Below, piece after piece: positions 51,085 to 61,497 of a stretch of 64,000 nt of DNA. This stretch comes from Saccharomycopsis malanga. Lineage: Eukaryota > Ascomycota > Saccharomycetes > Ascoideales > Saccharomycopsidaceae. Each line of letters starts with the position of its first letter. Within the stretch, counting starts at the first letter, position 1. Below the pieces are notes generated by a model. The model did no database searches. It had not been told where the DNA came from and saw nothing but the letters and a program-made list of their open reading frames with translations. The translations under genes and the position numbers were made by a program. The stretch covers positions 930,001-994,000 of the forward strand of contig CP025325.1 of the NCBI GenBank assembly GCA_004014935.1, written 5' to 3'.

Positions 51085-52767
51085 CTAAGCAATAGTGTTG
51101 ACAGCACCGAGGCCGAGGTTGTCAGCATATTCTTTCAAAGTGACGTGGTTATAAGAGACACCCAATCCTTTTGCAATGGAAGAACCCAAGTCTTTGTTCA
51201 ATAAACCAAAGTATTGTGCCACTCTTTGCTTCAATTTTGAATCTTTGATACTGCTGACATGACCAACGACATTAGTTACAAGGGATTTCTTGTCTTTATC
51301 ACTAAATACCTTTTCGTACAAAGCTCTAGGTTGTTCCAAGTCGAGTTCAGAGATTCCAAAGAGGTAATCAACGTGTTGTTCCCATAACTTTGCTTCGTGG
51401 CGACGCTTGGCTTCCTCCTGTTGCAAATAGAATGATTTGTCTGTGATTTCCTTAGAGACCACACCGTAATACTTGTCCTGAGTGGTGGTGAAGTTGCCTG
51501 ACTTCTTGTCAAACTTGTCCAAGTAATGAACAGGACTAAAACTGCTGATATAGTCTTGTTTATGGTCTTGATTGTAAATAGTAGCGAAACCATCACGTTG
51601 GAAGTTACCAGCCAAGAATGGACAACCCGACGACTTTTCAAATGCAGGAGGTCTGTTAACAGGCAACTGTTGGTAATTCACACCTAATCTGTGACGGGCA
51701 GTATCACTGTACGAAAAGAGTCTAGATTGCAAAACAGGGTCGTTCGAAGGTTCAATGCCAGGAATCAAATGAGCAGGAGAAAATGCAATTTGCTCTGTTT
51801 CGGCAAAGTAGTTGTCAACGTTTTTGTTGAGCACTATTCTACCAGCTTTACGTAATGGGAATTGTTTGTGAGGCCAGACTTTGGTCAAATCATTGATAGA
51901 ATATCTAAACTTTTCAGCTTCTTCTGGAGTCATTGTTTGAACATAAACACCGTATTCAGGAGCATTGCCTTTCTCAATACGGTCAAACATTTGTGCCAAG
52001 TTGTAATCTGGTGCTTCACCAGCAAGTTTGTTAGCCTCTTCTCCAGAAAGAGTTTTAAATCCTTCTTCTGCCAAAACATGAAGCTTGAAATAGTTGAGTT
52101 TTCCCTCGGCATTGATAAATTTGAACGTATGGCCCGAATAACCATTCATGGCACCAAAGTCTGCAGGGGTACCACGGTCACCAAACATGTACACAATCTG
52201 ATGGATAGATTCAATGTTCTGAGTCAAATAGTCCCAGTAACGGGTGGAATCAGTCAAATGGTTGAGATGGGTACGAGGATCACGTTTCTGAGTGTGGATA
52301 AAGTGTGGGAACTTGAGAGGATCACGAATAAAGAATACAGGCGTATTATTGCATACCATATCGAGCACAGCGCCAGATTCAGAGGTTCTGAATTTAATGG
52401 CAAAGCCTCGAGGATCACGAAGCGTGTCTGGAGTGCCATGTTCACCGCCAACAGTGGAGAATCGAATGGACACAGAACATTTGTAGCCAGGTTTCTGGAA
52501 AATCTCAGCAGTGGTCAAGTCAGAAAGCGAGTCAGTGGCCTCGTAATAACCATGGAATACATGGCCATTTGCATGGACAACTCTTTCAGGGATTCTTTCA
52601 GCATCAAAATGAGTTAAAGTGTCCATCAAGTTGAAATCTTGAAGTAACAAAGGACCACCAGGCCCAGCAGTCTGAGCACTGTATGGATGTCTTGTCACAG
52701 GAGCACCATTAGACGTGGTGAATATCACTGGTTTGTCTCCTACTTTTGCTTCAGAATGGGTCGCCAT
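51085..52767 (-). CDS. CTT1: Heme catalase, cytosolic (Ctt1-like) type
   Basis: 560 residues (S. cerevisiae Ctt1 562, Cta1 515). Breaks down hydrogen peroxide. Distal His65 lies in E-R-V-V-H-A, the distal Asn in C-N-N-T-P-V-F-F-I-R-D-P (about 140), and the proximal Tyr in R-L-F-S-Y-S-D-T-A-R-H-R-L-G. The C-terminus ends -NTIA, so there is no SKL-type peroxisomal signal; together with the length this favours a cytosolic role. The loop after His65 reads A-N-G-H-V-F-H-G-Y-Y where catalases as I know them have A-K-G-A-G-A-F-G-Y-F, an unusual change beside the heme. No in-frame CTG codon was found. A TATATAA box lies at 52879-52885 on the same strand, about 112 bases before the ATG. Confidence 0.93.
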   Translation of the reverse strand: MATHSEAKVGDKPVIFTTSNGAPVTRHPYSAQTAGPGGPLLLQDFNLMDTLTHFDAERIPERVVHANGHVFHGYYEATDSLSDLTTAEIFQKPGYKCSVSIRFSTVGGEHGTPDTLRDPRGFAIKFRTSESGAVLDMVCNNTPVFFIRDPLKFPHFIHTQKRDPRTHLNHLTDSTRYWDYLTQNIESIHQIVYMFGDRGTPADFGAMNGYSGHTFKFINAEGKLNYFKLHVLAEEGFKTLSGEEANKLAGEAPDYNLAQMFDRIEKGNAPEYGVYVQTMTPEEAEKFRYSINDLTKVWPHKQFPLRKAGRIVLNKNVDNYFAETEQIAFSPAHLIPGIEPSNDPVLQSRLFSYSDTARHRLGVNYQQLPVNRPPAFEKSSGCPFLAGNFQRDGFATIYNQDHKQDYISSFSPVHYLDKFDKKSGNFTTTQDKYYGVVSKEITDKSFYLQQEEAKRRHEAKLWEQHVDYLFGISELDLEQPRALYEKVFSDKDKKSLVTNVVGHVSSIKDSKLKQRVAQYFGLLNKDLGSSIAKGLGVSYNHVTLKEYADNLGLGAVNTIA

Positions 52768-55700
52768 ATTGATTATGTTGGTTGAATGTCGATTGAATCT
52801 CGATTGTGAGTAATGATGATTTCTCCATACAAGCTAAACACACTTCTATACGCAAAACAGGACAGCAGAAACACTCATTTATATATTCATCTTCTTAGTA
52901 ATCCAGAATTGCTCACAGACGTCTGCACAGCTTTCTAAGCAGAGCCATGTTGGCAAGCAAAGGTATATGCCTCATCATGCATTATGAGCTAAATTCCAGA
53001 ACAAGCCATATTATCCCTGGATGAGCAACCAAGACAACTTGGTAGAACTAGTCTAGATGATGAATTCGTCTTTTGGTCGAGTTACTGCCATTCAAACAGA
53101 TTATATATCGAATGAAATTCAATCTACTCCGCCAAGATAATAACTTTTACAATAGTTGTTCATTATTCAACCTTACACCCTTTTCGAATCTCTTAAAGCT
53201 CAACATGTCTTCTCCAGTGTTGATTATCATGAATTCTGGCTTTCAGCCAATCAATGCTCTCTAAATGCTAAGCAACGTAAGCTTTAGCAACTTAAATTGC
53301 TTCGGGGTGGACCACCCGGCATCGTTTGTACAGACTTTGTAACGGCTGGCCAAATTTGCTGAATAATTTGCAATATTAGTAAACTATTTGGTCTGGTTCG
53401 TTTGTAAATCTTCTCAATGTCAATCAATTTTCAGCATATTGATTTACTACGTATTAGTCATTGCAGTGTGCAGCGTAATGGGTTGTTATACTGAATAGTA
53501 TATAATAATATCTACGTACTTGTTCGTAAAATAGCGTATGGTGATGAAATCTGCCCTACAAAACTGTAACACACTCATATTATATGCTGAAATGCCATTT
53601 GTTTAATTACAAGAACTCCAAATAGGCTCGATATCTTTTCATTTCATTCTATTAAACTTTTGTTTTCCACTACAATTTCTCTCAACACATTTTAAGTTGT
53701 TCATGCGGTTATCCAACCCCTCTTCTACAAGCTCTCAACAAGCTGTAAACACTAGTTTCTGTAGTCAATAGGTTGAGCTGTAACTTATTAAATATATTAA
53801 AAAATATTAAATGAAATACTTCAAAATTAGGGCCATATATAACCATCATTTTTCCAATCAATTAATACTTCCGATAATGATTCTTGATATCAAAGTAATG
53901 AATAACCCTCTATAAACACTTTTACGCTGTATTGATGTTTCTCCCTAAATAGATAATTATAAATACTCGGCTGAGGCTAACTCAAGCATCACATGGCTAA
54001 GCATCAAGGGAATACTAATAACGCTTGATAATACAGGAACATACATATCAGCACATATTCTTACATATTATGATATTCAGCCCACATGACACAATGCATA
54101 TAAATCATGAATATTTCGAAAAATGCCACGGTGTTCTAATATACCGGACCTATATCAATATATTTGGTAACTTTACATAGATGATGTTCTGTGCTTCTCA
54201 CAGTTTTGATACATTAAGAGGAGCGAACACGTTTGTAATTAGTCACATAAGGTAAAGTGTAAGAGGGTATCATCATTTATATTAGCTCTGTAGCATTTCT
54301 TCATTTTTGAAAAATTTACACTAGTAGTTGATTGATTGATTGTTGATTGTAAAACAGTTTATTCCATTTGAGCATTACCGAGCCCAAGAAGTGATGAAGC
54401 TGGTTGTAAACGACAGAAAAGTCAATACGATCCAAGACCTTTCTGCAAAGAATGTTACTAAAAGCTGGAAAAGCAAAGCAAAGACAACTGAATCGGGATG
54501 TTTGGCGTGGGTATTGGAAGTGAAAATTGAGTAACGATACCAACGACGTGATACCAATTTAAGTTGACCACCAAAAAAGTAAGGTGGATGCCAGTTGTAC
54601 TCGTAAATTGGCAGTGGTGTCGGTCAATGTCTCTGATTGGATGATGCTTTTTATTGGATATTAAAGAGGCTAGTGTTGTCTCAGGTGTCTTCCGTAAAAC
54701 AATGTCGTATTTTAGAAGTATAATGATTCCTAAACGAAGAGCTCATAGCTAAGATATGGAATTCGGTCTTATGGCCAATCATCACTGGAGAGGCCAGAGC
54801 CGAGCAGCCTACGAAGGTTTACGATGCATCTTGAAACCAGAATGCAACTAGTAGGAGACTAGCATGTCTTATGTAAGTATCAGAGTATTAATTATATAAT
54901 ACACTAGTAGATCTTGCGATGCACAATCTTGCAGAGGATACAAGATTTGTGATTTGAAAGAAAACATCTTGGGTATCTGAAATTTAACATTTATGAAGTT
55001 GTTTGATATCTGAAATTCGACCTGTTTATATGGATATGGTTCATGAATTACTGTAGATTATATAAGTAACCAGGGTGCTAGGGTTCACTGCAGGGCTAAT
55101 AAAGTGTCTTATGCGATGTAAATCTTTCCATCCTCGAGCCAGTGATGGTATGAATGGCTGATGCTTGCTGTCAAGCAGTGACGTTGTTTGGTACTAGAGT
55201 TAATGGGGCCGGGATTAATCCCAAGTGGGCATGGGATGTGTAGGAACCTTTGGCACAGGGTGATATAATACCAGGTGTAAATTAGAGTATTAACAGTTAA
55301 GGGAGGTAGAGTCAAAAGAAGAGGATTTGATACAATTCAGTATACAGGCTTAGTACCGAATTTCAGTATAAGAATAGATTAGAGTTGTTATTAACGGTAA
55401 TATATATTGTATACAAATGATCCAGTGGTTTAGGAATGAATAACGGTGAAATTTCACCTTGAGACGAAGCGCTAGATATGACAATCTGTAGATATCTATA
55501 AAGATTAACAGCGAGAGCTGAATTTCATGTTTAGACTTGTACCAAATTAAGGATACAGACAGTGTTTAAGGATAGATGAAAATAGAATGGTGGGATAAGT
55601 ATGGCAGAATTGAAAATATTAGGGAAAAAAATTGGAAAAGTGGAAAACAGTAGCAAAAGTTGAGAACAGCCAATAAGCAACAGTATACCTCCCCCAACCA

Positions 55701-56405
55701 GGGATAGCGAAATTGGACAATAGTCACCAAGCAGCTAAGACAGACTAGTCAAGATGGAAAGACCCAAGTGGAATCAATCAATCTCTGGTCAATTTAAGTG
55801 CGTCCTTCTACTACGTATGCCGATCTCTCTTACTCATTGCCTTGATTGTATAGTGTATATAACCCATGCCGATCTTTCAGTAATTGTTTCTTTGACTTGT
55901 ATTTTTATATTCTGGTGATTTCTGGGTTGACTTTTTGTTTTCTACATAGGTGATTTCAGCAGTTGTAAACGTACTTGATTGTATTGTATACTTTCAATAT
56001 TGATTATTTTATCATCTTTTCAGGCTTTTGTCCAATTATCATCTATTTCGAAATAATCAGCTATTTCAAACTATCAATCATTTCAATTTACAACAGATTC
56101 CAAATTACCTATTCCAAATTACAATTTATTCACTACGACAAATCATCATCAGATCGATTGTCACTTACTACCAATATCAATCGTATTCACCTACTATCAA
56201 TACATAAATACCCAATTTTTGACACCAAGTACGACTGAAAAATCCGTCAAGAAAATTGCGTTTGAAAATACGCCATAAACTACGGTAAACTATATCAACA
56301 CGATACTTTATTCCATCGCATTCCAATTCCTCACCACCAGGACTCTTCACCATACAATTCAAGGGCTTAAATTACAAGTGCCCTGTCAAACTGTTACTAA
56401 TTCCG
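52768..56405. other. Long gene-poor divergent region, catalase / GAL4-like
   Basis: 3.6 kb, the longest gap in the window, without a supported gene. Several short open frames (for example the complement of 55109-55315) show no domain. A duplicated 'atgccgatct' with a TATA-like tatataac between 55810 and 55885 and a long A/T- and C-rich leader (55990-56400) suggest the GAL4-like promoter and a long 5' untranslated region. No SINE copy was found here. Confidence 0.45.
52879..52885 (-). promoter_or_regulatory. TATA box of catalase gene
   Basis: TATATAA on the minus strand, about 112 bases before the catalase ATG. Confidence 0.45.
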
Positions 56406-59400
56406 ATGCCCCATGTTAACAAAGTGTCAACTAACACCAAGGAGGAGCTTATAAAACAAGCGGTAAGTGTGCTGATATGACTATGCCTATAAAAGCCGTA
56501 CTAACAAATATAGTGTGAATCGTGTCGTAGAAGAAAACTCAAATGCACAAAGCTGCTTCCCAAGTGTAAGAAATGCCAGAACCATGGCTGGAGTTGTTGT
56601 TATACTCCTAAGATTGAACGGACTCCCTTGACTCGAAAACAACTCACTCAAATGGAAATCCGATGTTGGAAGCTAGACCGGCTTGTAGCTCGATTAGTGA
56701 CCGACCAAACGGTTGACGAGCTTCTCGACACGATCCCTGATCCTACCGAAGAGGATTTCACCAAAAAATCTGCAAAACGGTCCAAAAAGCTTCTTCATGA
56801 CGGCAATATCATAACATTAGGGCCTGATGACAAGATCCATGATTATATCAACCAATTGAACATTCCTGCCAAGATAGGCAAGAGTCTGAGCTTGTTTTCG
56901 AATTCCGAGCCAAAACATAAACGGTCCAAGTCATCCATGGACTCCTTACGTCAAGACGATGTAAAGAAAGAAAATGACGAGGAGTTACCTGAGGAAGATG
57001 AAGAAGACGAAGAGAATGATGAAGAAAATGACAGTTTTCCGGATTTTGACGTAGATACCAAGACAGCTGCATCTTCCAGAGGTACCATAGATACTGTGGA
57101 AGAGCCTGAAACAAGACCCAGTCTGTCTGGGGCTGATAATACGTATCCACTGGCTGGTAAGGAGAGTGGCAAACCGAGCGATTCTGTGGATGTGCGGCCT
57201 TTAGCTTCAAATATTGTTCTTAATGACCCGCTTTATGGATTAGATTGGAAAGAGGTGATTACTGTTCATGAACAACCGAACGATGGAGAAGGGATTGTGG
57301 TGTCTGATATCAGTGACGGAATGGCAGCTTTGAACTTGAATCCTGAAGGAAAAGGATATTATGGGATTGCATCTTCCTCTGAAACTGTTCGTAATTTGAA
57401 CATCAATTATTCCGAGCCTTCTAGTGCCTCGGCAGACATCAAACCAAAATCAATGATTCCTATTCTACCATCCAGTGCATCTTCAACAGCAGAGGAGTCA
57501 AAAAAGAAAAAACTAAAGTTGAAACAGTTTGTTCTCACCACGTCTCAAGCAGATGAATATATCACTGCGTATTTCGACATTTATCACACATCATATCCAT
57601 TCATTCACAAGAAAACCTTTCTCACTTGCTACAAAGACAGCTCCACATTGTCACCCAACCAGCAGGAGTCGTTTGAGATCTTGAAACTCACCATCTGTGC
57701 TCTTGGTTGTTGGTGTATCAGCGACAAGGATTCTGACTTGGACTTGTTGATATACCAAGAGGCACGCAACAAGTTGGGTGATTATGTGTTTGAGCATGGA
57801 AATTTATTCATCACCGAAGCTCTTATTCTACTCAGTAACTACATTCAAAAAAGAGATTTCCCCAACACTGGATGGGCCTACTTGGGCACAGCCATCCGTC
57901 ATGCTTTGGGATTGGCTCTACACGAGAACATCAAGGGAGCCAGTGCTCTTCAGCAGGAGATCAGAAACAGAATCTGGTGGGGTCTCTATATATTTGATGT
58001 GGGCACTGCAATCACATGGGGACGACCAATACATTTGCCCAACTTGGACGAGATTCGTGTCAATTGTCTCAAGAACATTCCTGATGAGGAGTTCGATCTG
58101 GAAGACGAGAATGTGGATTTGTGCTCCGACAGAGATTATCCAACCATATATTCAGGTTTTATAGCCCAGATCCAGTTCACGCACATCTCCTCAAAGATAT
58201 ACAACCGTACCTTGTCTAAGAAAAAACTCACCTTGAAAGAATGTCTAGAACTCAACAATGACATTGAAGAGTTCAGCACAAAGTTGCCAGATTACCTCTC
58301 TTTTGATACCAACGTTTTTGAAAAAGCAGTCCACAAACATTACACCTCTAAACATTTGAAAGCACCTACCTGGCTATATCTAACACGGTATCGTTTAATA
58401 TGGAGAGTACGTAATCTCCAGACAGTGCTATTCAAGTCTGTCATTTTGTACAAGAAAAATGGACTTTTTGTCAAAGGAGATTCCAAGGAAGTGTTTGAAT
58501 CCATCACTTTATGCTTGGATTCTTCTCGGCAAACCATCGAATCCGTCACCGATTATTACCATAAACATGAGCTGCATCGTATTGCTGCTTGGTATTCCAT
58601 CTATTTCAGTTTCCAGGCAATTGTCATCCCAATGTTTTGTCTCTTAAAAGAACCAAACTCCAAATTCGCCAATCAATGGCTTTACGACTTGTATTTCCTT
58701 CGTATGGTTCTCTTCTATCTAACAAGCAAGTCCCATTTGTGCGAAAAATTTATAAAACTCATAGATAAAGCCACAGACAAATACCATGACTTGAAGTCAG
58801 GAGGAGCCAAGGAGACTCACGACATCAACGCTTTAACTCGTCCTGAATCTGACCGACGCATTAACAAGAGAAAACTCAGCCAGGATGGAGGTCTAAGACC
58901 TTTTGTAAATAATGATATTGCTTTCCAACAGATTTCTCAACAAGTTCCTCCACACATCCCTCAAGGTGCTTTGATCAATCCTATTTTTTCTAATGAAACC
59001 CCTCAACACGGCCCAATAAAACTGGAAACCCCTATACAGCTCCCCCCGCCAGGTTTCCAGCAACAGTATATGGTGGCCAACCAGCCGCCAATCCAGTACT
59101 CTTTCAGTAAAAACCAGGATCTCCAATTCGCTAACAGTGATCCTTCATTTACGGATAGCGAACCCGTACGTGTATCTGATATCGGAACCTCACAAGCATC
59201 TTCAGGAATGGAAAGTTTTATGACTATCAATGATTCTGATAATTTGAACTTGAATGCTCAGCCTGCAGAAAATAGACCTAATCCTCCAGTCTATTTCTCC
59301 ATGCCATCCCAAAATTCCATCCATAGTCAAACATCTTCTCTCAATGAAAATGCCCAACAAGTACAAGTGCCTCAATCGTCTCAGATGCCTCAAATACCTC

Positions 59401-59912
59401 AATCATCTCAGATGCCTCAAATGCCTCAGCAAATGTATCCTCAACAGTTTCCATCCAACGCAAATCAGTTCCGGCCAAACCACATAGTATATATGAATCA
59501 ACAGAAAGGGAACAGCAATTCTGGAATGCCGATGGCACCTCCTTTTACTGTGCAGGGGCAACCACAACCAGGCCAACAAGTAGATCAGCAATTTCTACAA
59601 GTCAATGCAGGAGCACTTCAACAAGCTCCATCTTCATCCTCATCAACAGATCACGAGTTTAATAATCCTGTCAATCACGCAAACAATCTTCAGGCATTCA
59701 ATGCTTTACATGGCTTGTTTGAAGACCAAAATGTGGATAGCTCTGCTTATTTGTATTCTCTCAATATCCAAGATATTAACGAGTATGAATTCACTTATAA
59801 TAACGTGATTCCGAATAACGAGCACACCGCACAACAACGGCAACCTAATGCCAACCACAGACCTGCTTCTAATCAAAATACTTCTCAACCACATTTTGAT
59901 GGCAGATATTAA
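56406..59912 (+). CDS. GAL4: Gal4/Lac9-type Zn2Cys6 transcription factor
   Basis: Two exons, 56406-56462 and 56514-59912, giving 1151 residues. The 51-base intron has GTAAGT, TACTAAC (56499-56505) and TAG. Exon 1 codes only 19 residues; exon 2 opens at the first zinc cysteine. The cluster C20-x2-C23-x6-C30-x6-C37-x2-C40-x6-C47 has the exact Gal4 spacing and is followed by R-T-P-L-T-R-K-Q-L-T, almost the Gal4 linker, and a short dimerisation coil. Next come an acidic patch (about residues 175-195), the fungal-specific transcription factor domain (about 355-650), and a Gln/Asn/Pro-rich activation-type tail (about 790-1130) with tandem QMPQ/SSQ units near 965-985. Residue 33, inside the cluster, is a CTG codon. 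Whether it controls galactose genes or glycolysis, as differs among yeasts, cannot be told from here. Confidence 0.88.
56463..56513 (+). other. Spliceosomal intron of GAL4-like gene
   Basis: GTAAGT at the 5' end, perfect TACTAAC branch site eight bases before the TAG acceptor. Removing it restores the zinc cluster to a start ATG. Confidence 0.9.
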
Positions 59913-60986
59913 TGAGAAGTCTTGCATTTGTTGTTACAGTCCTTCACGACTTTTTTTGTTTTTATGACAGTGTTTACAAAAATGGCTTTCATATTCTCCT
60001 TACTATCGATTATACTATAACATTATTAGATTTTTATTCATATTGATTTTGGCTACTTGTTTTGCTCTCTTTGCTCATTGTTTTGAACATTTACTTCTTT
60101 TCGTTTCTAAGGTTGTTTTAATACCTGATAATACATAGTTTATGTATTTGTATGTGGTATGGCACGAGTAATCTGTAAAATTCAATATTTGACAACTAGT
60201 CAATGACAACTAGCCAAATATTGAAATTTCCTATACATTTTCAAACAGACCATTTTCCATTTGCCTTGATCTAACCCAACACAAACGATGGCACAGTATG
60301 GTTGGAACAAAAGGTGGCTTTACTTTGTGCCTTTCAAGAACCTTGCCATTATTTTATACCAGTACAACAGACTGCCAATGGCAACTAACACATTATTATT
60401 GTAAATTCTATTGTTGTACAAAAACTCGTGAATTTCTATGAACTTCTCAATACATTATAACATTGGAAAATAGAAGACAAATACAACTATAAATACTCTT
60501 AAAAACAGAAAAATATACAAGGAATCACCAATATTACAATGCAGTGCTCAGCAAACATAAACATTGTAGATATGTTTGACTAAATCACCACTAGCCAAAG
60601 AAAACAGTTAGTGATACGCTACAGAACACATTCCACATTAAAATTGTGACATTGATAAATGCAGAGACCCAAACAAGATAGACAGACGACTTAGCGATAG
60701 AATATGAAGGAAAAACAAAAAGACTGCATACAGTCGGTAATGATTAAAAATGAGCGCACAAAAACCAACTAAAACGACATAAACATGAAAAAAATTTTTG
60801 AGAAAAACAGTAATCTTCCAGCACGATCTATGAGTGCGATGCCAAGGGGATTCCAAATTGAAGGAAAACCTCTAAAAGCAAATATTAAATTGAAATTAGT
60901 GTATTGAACTTGTATTTTCCTGTTGAACAAGAAAATGCATTGATTCAAGGATCAAGTCTAAGCAATTACTATACAAAAAGTACTAA
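59913..60986. other. Intergenic, GAL4-like 3' region
   Basis: No secure gene. A 38-codon frame from ATG 60288 (MAQYGWNKRWLYFVPFKN) has a protein-like composition but no further support. Confidence 0.4.
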
Positions 60987-61151
60987 TTACGGCTTCGATT
61001 GTCTTCTATTTCTTGTATTGGCGGTCTGGGATTTGTTTTTTACCATATGATGCAACAGCTTCCCTCCCGCCTTGGACAATAACAAGTCAGATACAATGTA
61101 AAAGGCCGGGCCAAAAAACATGATCCCATTGGCGAAATATCTGTGGTTCAT
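60987..61151 (-). CDS. Putative 54-residue single-span membrane protein
   Basis: Reads M-N-H-R-Y-F-A-N-G-I-M-F-F-G-P-A-F-Y-I-V, then S-D-L-L-L-S-K-A-G-G-K, then a basic tail ending in KNKSQTANTRNRRQSKP. One hydrophobic segment near the N-terminus followed by a strongly basic tail is the build of small mitochondrial or ER proteins. The frame is GC-richer than its surroundings, which supports coding. Family not recognised. It would be transcribed divergently from SHE9, 346 bases apart. A chance frame cannot be ruled out. Confidence 0.45.
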   Translation of the reverse strand: MNHRYFANGIMFFGPAFYIVSDLLLSKAGGKLLHHMVKNKSQTANTRNRRQSKP

Positions 61152-61497
61152 AGCGCGTTCTTCCCCTGGTGATATTTACACAGCGCCAGTGTCCATTTGA
61201 CACTTTGAAACAACAATACTATTTGGGCTTTGTTAGTAGTGAGCTTGTCAATTGTTACTTTATCAAATCAATTCATAGCAATCTACTTTAACTCAGTAAA
61301 AAATTTTCTTTAATTAGTGAAGAACAAGGGCTCATAATCAGACATGGAGTAGTAGTTAAGTTGAATTGTTGATGTTGTTAAGTATTTATCGAAAGTTTGA
61401 TTGACTAACAAAGGAGTCTTTAGTTGTTTCCAGGAATGAGTTTGGAAGGGAATTGGTAGGGAATACTAGAGTTTATAGCAAGTTAATTGCGCACGCC

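Noticed and set aside
51862-52617. Long antisense open frame over the catalase gene
   Set aside because: Opposite strand of a well-supported gene; no independent coding signal.
54340-54534. 64-codon open frame in the catalase/GAL4-like gap
   Set aside because: Its first ATG is internal (46 codons left) and no domain or splice context is convincing, though the composition is protein-like.
54876-54905. ATGTCTTAT followed by GTAAGT, like a short first exon
   Set aside because: No branch site and no acceptor that opens a frame of useful length downstream.
55269-55281. 13-base match (tgatataatacca) to the LTR-like fossil near 4240
   Set aside because: A match this short is expected by chance in AT-rich DNA of this size; no further similarity around it.
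60288-60404. 38-codon frame MAQYGWNKRWLY...
   Set aside because: Too short and with no conserved feature; the composition alone is not enough.
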